Shown here one piece after another: positions 1 to 7,842 of a stretch of 10,595 nucleotides of DNA. The stretch's first letter is position 1. Each line of letters begins with the position of its first letter. Source of the DNA: Baffinella frigidus (Eukaryota; Cryptophyceae; Cryptomonadales; Baffinellaceae); the NCBI GenBank assembly GCA_026770585.1, contig MU646587.1, positions 184,300 through 194,894 on the forward strand. The letters run 5' to 3'. Under the pieces are notes generated by a model that was not told the origin of the DNA, searched no databases, and saw only the letters and a list, made by a program, of their open reading frames with translations. The translations under genes and the position numbers were made by a program.

Positions 1-180
1 TAGGGGTTAGGGGTTAGGGGTTAGGGGTCAGGGGTCAGGGGTTAGGGTGTAGGGTGTAGGGGTTAGGGTGTAGGGTGTCGGGGTTAGGGTGTAGGCGTTA
101 GAGGTTTGGGGTTAGGGGTTAGGGTGTAGGGTGTAGGGTGTGGGGGTTAGGGTGTAGGGGTTAGGGTGTAGGGTGTAGGG
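1..180 (+). repeat. Degenerate telomere-like array (TTAGGGG / TGTAGGG)
   Basis: Opens with TTAGGGG units, then TGTAGGG and mixed units. It forms the start of the intron after exon L in sense orientation (CCCTACACCC). Confidence 0.9.
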
Positions 181-193
181 TTGGGTTGGTTAC

Positions 194-278
194 GTGATGA
201 TTTGGCGCCTGAAACGGGAGTAGAAGATTTCCGTGTCGTTGGAGCCCTTGTTTGCGTTGAAACCGTCAACGATAAAGC
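194..278 (-). CDS. Exon L: post-S6 cytoplasmic segment
   Basis: Acceptor GGCAG|GC completes the Gly codon from exon K and continues FIVDGFNANKGSNDTEIF then YSRFRRQII. The VDGFNANKG sequence is the expected continuation of S6 into the cytoplasm. The frame meets TAA at 191-193, but a donor overlapping it (C|GTAACC at 193) followed by C-rich heptamers makes continued splicing more likely than termination. An upstream partial copy ends at 497. Confidence 0.82.
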
Positions 279-3200
279 CTGCCGTTGAAACTGTGTCAGT
301 ACACACAGCGGACTTCTACGAGATTTTGTGTAACCCCTACGCGATACGACCTAGGACCCTAGAGTAGGCAACCCGTAGGGGCATAGGGGGGTTCCTACGG
401 ATAAGGTAACGGAAACTCGGGCACTGAGTGCCTGAAACCCCCTTGGTGGCCCTGTGTGTGGAATGATGCCTGGCATTGAAACCGTCAACACTGAAGCCTG
501 CGCAATTCGCGTGAATCACATTCAACTGGTTGGGGTTTAGGGTTTAGGGTGTAGGCTGCAGGCTGTTGGGTTTGGGGTTTAGGGTAGGGTTGAGGGTTTA
601 GGGTTTGGGGTTTGGGGTTTAGGGTTTAGGGTTTAGGGTTTAGGGTTGAGGGTTTAGGGTTTAGGGTTCAGGGTTTAGGGTTTGGGGTTGAGGGTTTGGG
701 GGTGAAGCGCGCAACGACGAAAAGGTTCATGCAGAAGAGGCCCCAGATGACCAGAAACACGAAAAAGTAGATTCGGGTACAGATCCGGATACGGGTACCA
801 ACCCGCATTCCGCAGGGCGCTACGGTAGCCAACCCCGTAGCGCCCTACGCAGTACCCGTACCCGAACGCGTACCCGGGCCCAGAACCGTCAACTTTGCGG
901 GAAGCGTCAACTTACCGACGAAGAGGTTCATGCAGAAGAGCCCGCCGATGACGAGATACACGATAAAGTAGATGCCGAGGAACCACGAGTTGTCCTCCAC
1001 CTGAGTAGCGTTTCAGGTGTGTTTCAGGTCACAGGGAAAGTGTTTCAGATCACTAGAAGGGAAATTGAACAGTACCTAGCTCTGCCCCAGTTCAATTTGG
1101 GCTCGTAGATATATTTCGCCCCCCCCCCCAAATTTCAAAGGTAAATTTCATTGGGGGGGGGGTCAACATTCACCTGTGAAATTTCGGGAGTGGCGAAATA
1201 TCTACGAGCCCAAATTGAACTGGGACAGAGCTAGAGAACTCATCGGGCCCCAATAACCCCCCATTTGAATAACCCCCTATTGGGCGGTTGAACCTGCGCC
1301 CAAGGGGGGTGCCAGATTCTATGTCAAAAATGTCCATCGAAACGATTTCTGGTGCAAATCGAAGGCGTACTAAAACTCTAAATGTACAGAATGGCTCCAA
1401 GCCCCACTGAAATCTGAGATATGATCTATGGAGGGACGCGATGAGTACCGGAGAGAGATCGATGTCTATACACGTATGCGTAGATAATCCCCTATGACCC
1501 TACGGGTTGCCTACCGTGCCCGAGTTTCCGTTACCTTATCCGTAGGAACCCCTATACGACCCTACCGATTCCCTACCGTAGGGTCCTATGCCTTATCGCG
1601 TAGGGGTCATTCAAAATCCCTTCGAAGTCCGCTGTGTTCATGCAAAAAGCTAACGCCAGCGAGGTACTTAGAGCCTACGGATTGCCTACGGTAGGAGCCC
1701 CCCTCCTACGACTTATAAAGACCTTTTTGTTTTACACGTCGTAGGAGGAGGGGGGGTTCCTACCGTAGGCTAAGGGGTCCGCTGGCGTTAGCTTCTGGCA
1801 CTAGTGTGGGTACCGGAGATTGGTCGATGTCCGTGATGTCCATACACGCGTAGATAATCGACACGTACTTGAACGTGTTCACCCGAAATAGCGCCTGCCG
1901 TTAACGGTTTATTCAGGATTTCCGTTGACGGTTTATTCAGGATTTACGGGAGCTCGCGGAACCCCCCGAATAGCGCCTGCCATTAACGGTTTATGCAGGG
2001 TCCATACAGTAGGCTTCGCAGATCGCTCCATGGTACAAATCCGTCAACTTTTGGCGGACCCTGCCTGGACGCAGCAAAGGTGTCCAAGGGCCACTTGGAC
2101 ACTTTCATAGGATAACGGACTGAAAACTGGGTAGTTAGACCTATGGTATTGCCTACGGTAGTCCGTAGGGCCCCTGGGACCTGGTTTTTCGTAGGAGCCC
2201 CCCTAGGCCCCTACGGCCTACCGTAGGCAATACCGTAGGCCTAACTACCCGGTTTTCAGTCCGTTACCCTATTAACTTCGACACCCGAGGCAGTCAATTC
2301 ACTGTACAATCGCTGAAGTCACACCAGAATGAGGCCTGGTCAAATGATCGAGACATATAGCCACTAGCTCTGCCTCGCGGACTATTCTAAAGTTGACTAT
2401 TCTAAAGTTGACTATTCTAAAGTTGACTATTGTAAAGTTGACGTGCTGGGACCGGCCTCGAGAACCCCCTGGGGCAAAATAAAACACTGCTGTGCTACCT
2501 TAGGGGTGGGCTTGTGCTATGCTACAGTTTCATCTCGGAAGATAACTGAATCAGTTCCTTTTCAATAGGAAGTTGAGTAGGAGAAATTAGTTAGCGCATA
2601 GTCAATTTAATGAGGCCTCCTAATTAAATGAAACCGCTAATTAGGGAACTGATTCAGTTACCTTCTGAGAGGAAGTTATAGCGAAGCAGAAATATCAAAT
2701 TCCTCTTGGCAACCCTAAAGAGCGCTGATCACCGAGACAAAAGCCGAGAGTGGGACGTCTCAAAGCAAAAGTGGACCCTCTGTCAACTTTAGTAACAGTG
2801 GATTCTCATGGTTCGAACCTGCATGGACGCAGGCAGAAGTGCAAATTCTCATTCTCATGGTTCGAACCATGAGAATCTGCTATGCCAGCCTCGCTTCAAC
2901 TTTGCTAATTTGGGAACTGATTCAGTTATCTTCTGAGCACCTGCATGGACGCTGCGAACGTGTCGAAGGACCACCTGGATTAGGGTTTAGGGTTTAGGGT
3001 TTAGGGTTTAGGGTTTAGGGTTTAGGGTTTAGGGTTTAGGGTTTAGGGTGTAGGGTGTAGGGTTCAGGGTTTAGTTCGGGTTTAGTTCGGGTTTAGTTCG
3101 GGTTTAGTTCGGGTTGACTCAGGGTTTAGTTAGGGTTTAGTTCGGGTTTAGGGTTTAGGGTTTCACCCGAAGGGACCGCCCGGGTTCTCCCAGACCGATT

Positions 3201-6200
3201 GCACCTAGGGTTTAGGGTTTAGGGTTCAGGGTTTAGGGTTTAGGGTTTAGGGTTTAGGGTTTAGGGTTTGATGTGTTCAAAGGGAAAGGGGTGAAAGGGA
3301 AAGCTCGGGGTGAAAGGGAAAACAATGGGTTGAGGGTTGAGGGTTGAGGGTTGAGGTTTTAGGGTTTAGGGTTCAGTGTGTAGTGTTTGGTGTTTAGTGT
3401 TTAGTGTTGAGTGTTTAGTGTTTAGTGTTTAGGGTTCTCCCGGACCGATTGCACCTGATCAAGGGCAACAGACAACGTAACTGACAATCATCGACGATGA
3501 GGGTAAAAGTCGACTCTGTTGGCGCCGCTCAAAACACGATGCGAGGAACCGTGCTTAAGTTCATTGTTCGATTCTTGCCCAATAAACACGCCAAACGCCA
3601 GCAATTTGTCACGTCCCTGCCCGGATTTTCGTGGAGGGACGTGCCCCGTAGCCTACCGAGCGGCTACCCTCTCTCTTGCGGGAACGCATACATGGGGCTT
3701 TCATAGGATAACGGACTAAAAATGGGGTAGTTAGGCCTACGGAATTGCCTACCGTAGGCCGTAGGGCTCCTATGACCAAAAATTCATAGGATTGTGGCCT
3801 ACAGTAGGAGGTCCTAGGCAATAGCGTAGGCCTAACTACCCCATTTTTTGTCCATTACCCTATTAGCTTGGAGGGTCACCCAAGGGTCCTTTACTCTCTT
3901 TCTTGCAGGACCTCTTAGCTCGGGCCTGACAAAGTCCTCTCTCCCACACCAGCTCCTACCCACACCGCGGACTTCGAAGGGAGTTTGAATAACCCCTCAG
4001 CGACAAGACCTAGGACCCTACGGTAGGCATTCCGTAGGGACACAGGGGGGTTTCTACGGATAAGGTAACAGAAATTCGGGCATTTCCAGAGAGGAGATCA
4101 TTGCAGGTGGGTTCCAGGGACGCAGATAACTGCAAGAAAATTGCAGGTGGGTTTAGGGTTTAGGGTCTGGGGTTTAGGGTTTAGGATTTACGGCTTATCA
4201 AGAAGAGGCTGTCGTTGAGAGAGGTTCATGGGGTTTCTGGTTTCTGGTTTCTAGCTTCTGGTTTGGGGTTTGGGGTTTGGGGTTTGGGGTTTGGGGTTTG
4301 GGGTTTGAGGTTTTGGGTTTTAGGGTTTGGGGTTGGGGGTTGGGGGTTGAGGGTTAGCTCTCACTCTCTCTCTCTCTGTCTCTCTTGGGGTTGAGGGTTT
4401 CACCAGAAAGCCCCCGTCGTTTGCGTAGATGCCCAGGCACTCCTTGACCCCTGGTGTAGGGTTGAGAGTTTGGGGTTTAGGGTTCAGGGTTTAGGGTTGA
4501 GGGTTGAGGGTGTAGGGTTTAGAGTTTAGGGTTTAGGGTTCAGGGTTTGGTTTTAGGGGTTTAGGGGATTAGGGTTTGTGGTTTAGGGTTCAGGGTTTAG
4601 GGTTCAGGGTTTGGGTGTGAGGGTTTTAGGGTTTAGGGTTTTAAGGTTTAAGGTTGAAGGTTGAAGGTTTGGGGTTTTAGGGTGTAGGGTTTAGGGTTTA
4701 GGGTTTAGGGTTTAGGGTTTAGGGTTTAGGGTTTAGGGTTTAGGGTTTAGGGTTTGGGGTTTAGGGTTTAGGGTTTAGGATTCAAGGTCCAGGGTTTAGG
4801 GTTGACCCCCCCGGGCACGGCGCGATAGGCACCGAAAACGGGTTGGGTTTGTTTTGGGTTTTAGGGTGGCACGCCCAAAATGGCTCCAACCACCATAACC
4901 TGTATCGCTCTGGGGAAACCCTGCACCATAGGGAACTGTATAGGACGGTCGGACTTGGAGCCATTTGTTGTTTTCGTAGCACAAATTTGATTCCGGGATT
5001 TGCATCACCAGACAGCACGCCATAACCATGCACCCTACACCCGGTTTCCCTGCACCCTAAACGCAGGTTTAGGGTATACCCCCCGAGAATGGCGCGATAG
5101 GCAAGACCTGAGCTTCCCTCCGAATATGCCTAGCTACAGCCATGCCTAGCTACGTAGGTCTTATTGCCTAGGGGTTATTGCAAATCCCTTCGAAGTCCGC
5201 TGTGTGGCTGGTGTACAGGGGTACCTTGCTCATGAGAAAGCGCCCCCACCCAGGACGACCATAGGGCCCGAGGCATAGGCCTACTGTAGGGTCGTAGGGG
5301 GGGGCGGTTTAGGGTTTAGGGTTTAAGGTTTACCCCCGGGGAACGGTGCGATAGGCACTGAGCATGACTTGAGCTTGCCTCCGAATAAACCCTGGTTTTG
5401 GGTTTAGGGTTTAGGGTTTAGAGTTAAGGGTTTTGGGTTTTGGGGTTTGGGTTTGGGTTTAGGGGGTGGCGTGATGGGTTTGGGTTTTGGGGTTTGGGGT
5501 TTGGGGTTTTGGTTTCGGGTTTTGGGTTTTGGGGTTTGGGATTTGTGTTTGGGTTTTAGGGTTTGGTGTTTGGTGTTTGGTGTTTAGGGTTTAACGTTTC
5601 ATGTGTTAGGGATCAGGGTTCAGGGTTCAGGGTTTAGCGTTTGCGGTTTGGTGTTCATGGTTCATGGTTCATGGTTCATGGTTCATGGTTCATGGTTCAA
5701 TGTTCAGGGTTCAGAGTTCAGAGTTCAGATTTCAGGGTTTAGAGTTTCAGGTGTTCAGGGTTCAGGGTTCAGGGTTTGGGGGTTAGGGTTCAGGGTTTAT
5801 AGTTTCAAGGTTTAGGTCTCAGGGTTTAGGGTTTAGAGTTTTCAGGGTTTAGAGGTTCAGGGTCTAGAGTTTCAGGGTTCAGGGTTTATGGTGCAGGGTG
5901 TAGGGTGCAGGGTCCAACCACAGTCTCCCTCGTTTTTTGGAGCGAAAAGAGCCCGGGCCTCACCAACCACACGGCGGACGACGAGCCTTTCATGAAAAGT
6001 CAACTTACCTTAAGACACTTAACTTGAAGGATTTTTCTATGCAAATTGGTCACGTAAAACCCCGGAATTCGGTGTCAACGAAACCCTCGCAGCCCACCGT
6101 GCGGTTGGTGAGCCCAAATAGACTGAGGCAGACTGTGGTTGAAGTCGTTTTGGGCTTCAGGGTTCGGAGTTTCAGGGTTCAGGGTTTAGGGCGCAGGGTG

Positions 6201-7783
6201 CAGAAGCCTTGAGAGTTGTTGAGGGTTGAGGGTGCAGGGTTCTGGCGTGCAGGGTTTGCCCTGGCCAATACAGGTTATGGTGGTTGGAGCCATTTTGGGC
6301 GTGCCACCCTAAACCCTACCGCAGCCGAGGGAGGACGTGGTTCAATTTTAAAGGATTTTAAAAACTTTCACCTGAAGCCTAAGGGAGATGGACTTATAAA
6401 ATAAAAAAGCCACGCCCGGATTTCTGGCTCTGGCTTTCAAAATGAACCCCCAGTTGCCCTCGATAGCGGACCCTAAACCCTAAACCCTGAACCTGGCCGA
6501 TGAGAGCGAAGATGAAGTAGGTGAAGATCTGGAAGAGAATGACGTACATCACCTGCCCAGAGAGAGACTGTCGTTACTACCAAAACCTACTTTTGTCTGG
6601 GGAAACCTATTTTTCTTTCAGTTGATAGCACAAAAATAACTACACAGTTCGTTTTTATTAGTAATGAGGGTTTAGGGTTTAAGGTGCAATCAATCGGATC
6701 GCGATTTTTCCTCGGGTTGCGATTTTTTTTCTCGCGATAAGTGGTTCCGTGGTACAGATGTACTTCATCTAACATTGTTAGATGAAGTAGGTGAATGTCT
6801 GGAAGATAATGACGTGCATCACCTGTCGAGAGAGACTGTTGTTACTACCAAACACAATATACTACCAGACGCTACCAAAAAAATATATACTACCAAACAA
6901 TATACTACCAAACAAATACTACCAAACAATTTACTACCAGACCGAGGGCACAGTCATCCCTCCCAGAGAGAGAGACCGTTATTACTACCAACTCTGCCTG
7001 GCACCATGCCACACACCGGACTTCGAAGGGATTTTGAATAGCCCCCAAGCGATAAGACCTAGGACCCTACAGTAGGCAATCCGTAAAAACATTGGGGGGT
7101 TCCTACGGATAAGTTAACGGGAAATCGGGCTCGCAGCGCCCGAAAATGCCTTGGTAGCCCACTGTGTGGATGCACCCCCACCGAGTCTGTGTCTCAACAT
7201 CTGGCAAAAACGCTGACAAAGACGTGCATCACGTGCCACGGGGGGCACACACATTTGCTTAGGGTTTGGGGTTTGGGGTTGGTTTAGGGTTTAGGGTTTA
7301 GGGTGTAGGGTTTAGGGTTTAGGGTCTAGGTTTCAGGGTTTATAGTTTGGGGTTGAGAGCTCAGGTTTCAGGGTTTCGGGTTCAGGGTTTATGGGTTAGG
7401 GGTGAGAGTTTAGGGTTTAGGGCGGAGGGGTTAGGTTAGGGGTTAGAGTTCAGGGTTTACGGCTGAGGGGTTAGTGGGGCACTGGCGTCAGGGTGTTGAA
7501 TGCGGGCATGCGGGTTTGGGGTGACCACTCGAGGCTGGAAGAGGGAGTGTTTAAAATGTGGGGTTGTTGAATTTAGTACCAGTCACGGGCAGGCTTGGCC
7601 ACGTAGCTCAAGGAATTCCTTGAGCTACGTGACCAAACGCCCCTATTTGCGTGAAAATTACTACACACTTCTTTTTCCATCTTCACTTATAAAAGAAACC
7701 CTGTTTTAAGATAGTCACATTTCCAGCCTCGAGTGGGAAGGGGTGAGGAGGGCACGGGAATGCGGGTTTCGGGTTTCGGGGTT

Positions 7784-7842
<59 letters not shown>

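Larger units (their letters stand above)
4804..5390. repeat. Dispersed GATAGGCA-containing repeat, three copies
   Basis: GCGCGATAGGCA or GTGCGATAGGCA preceded by CCCC-GGGNACGG occurs at about 4806-4832, 5078-5104 and 5333-5359; the last two continue into ACTTGAGCTT/CCTGAGCTT and CCTCCGAAT. Copies are 230-275 bp apart. No gene is visible in this stretch. Confidence 0.65.

Noticed and set aside
2811-2820. GGTTCGAACC as a tRNA B box or tRNA-derived SINE
   Set aside because: No A box at a suitable distance and no cloverleaf could be drawn. The motif is part of a palindrome.
3497-3719. Two overlapping plus-strand frames of 66-69 codons
   Set aside because: They overlap each other in different frames, run into a foldback element, and show no family resemblance.
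4202-4232. Possible third S6 scrap (CATGAACCTCTCTC on minus)
   Set aside because: Only about ten bases match exon K, and the position is out of order with all other copies.
6000-6012. Strong donor GTAAGTTGAC on the minus strand after CTTAAG, as end of a further exon
   Set aside because: The frame upstream contains stops, no channel sequence is recognisable, and exon F already has a phase-matched donor at 6060. The same GTCAACTT motif recurs at several non-exonic places.
5603-6212. Plus-strand open frames rich in FRVQGSGF and FMVHGSW
   Set aside because: They are translations of TTCAGGG and TTCATGG heptamer blocks, with no start context or conserved domain.
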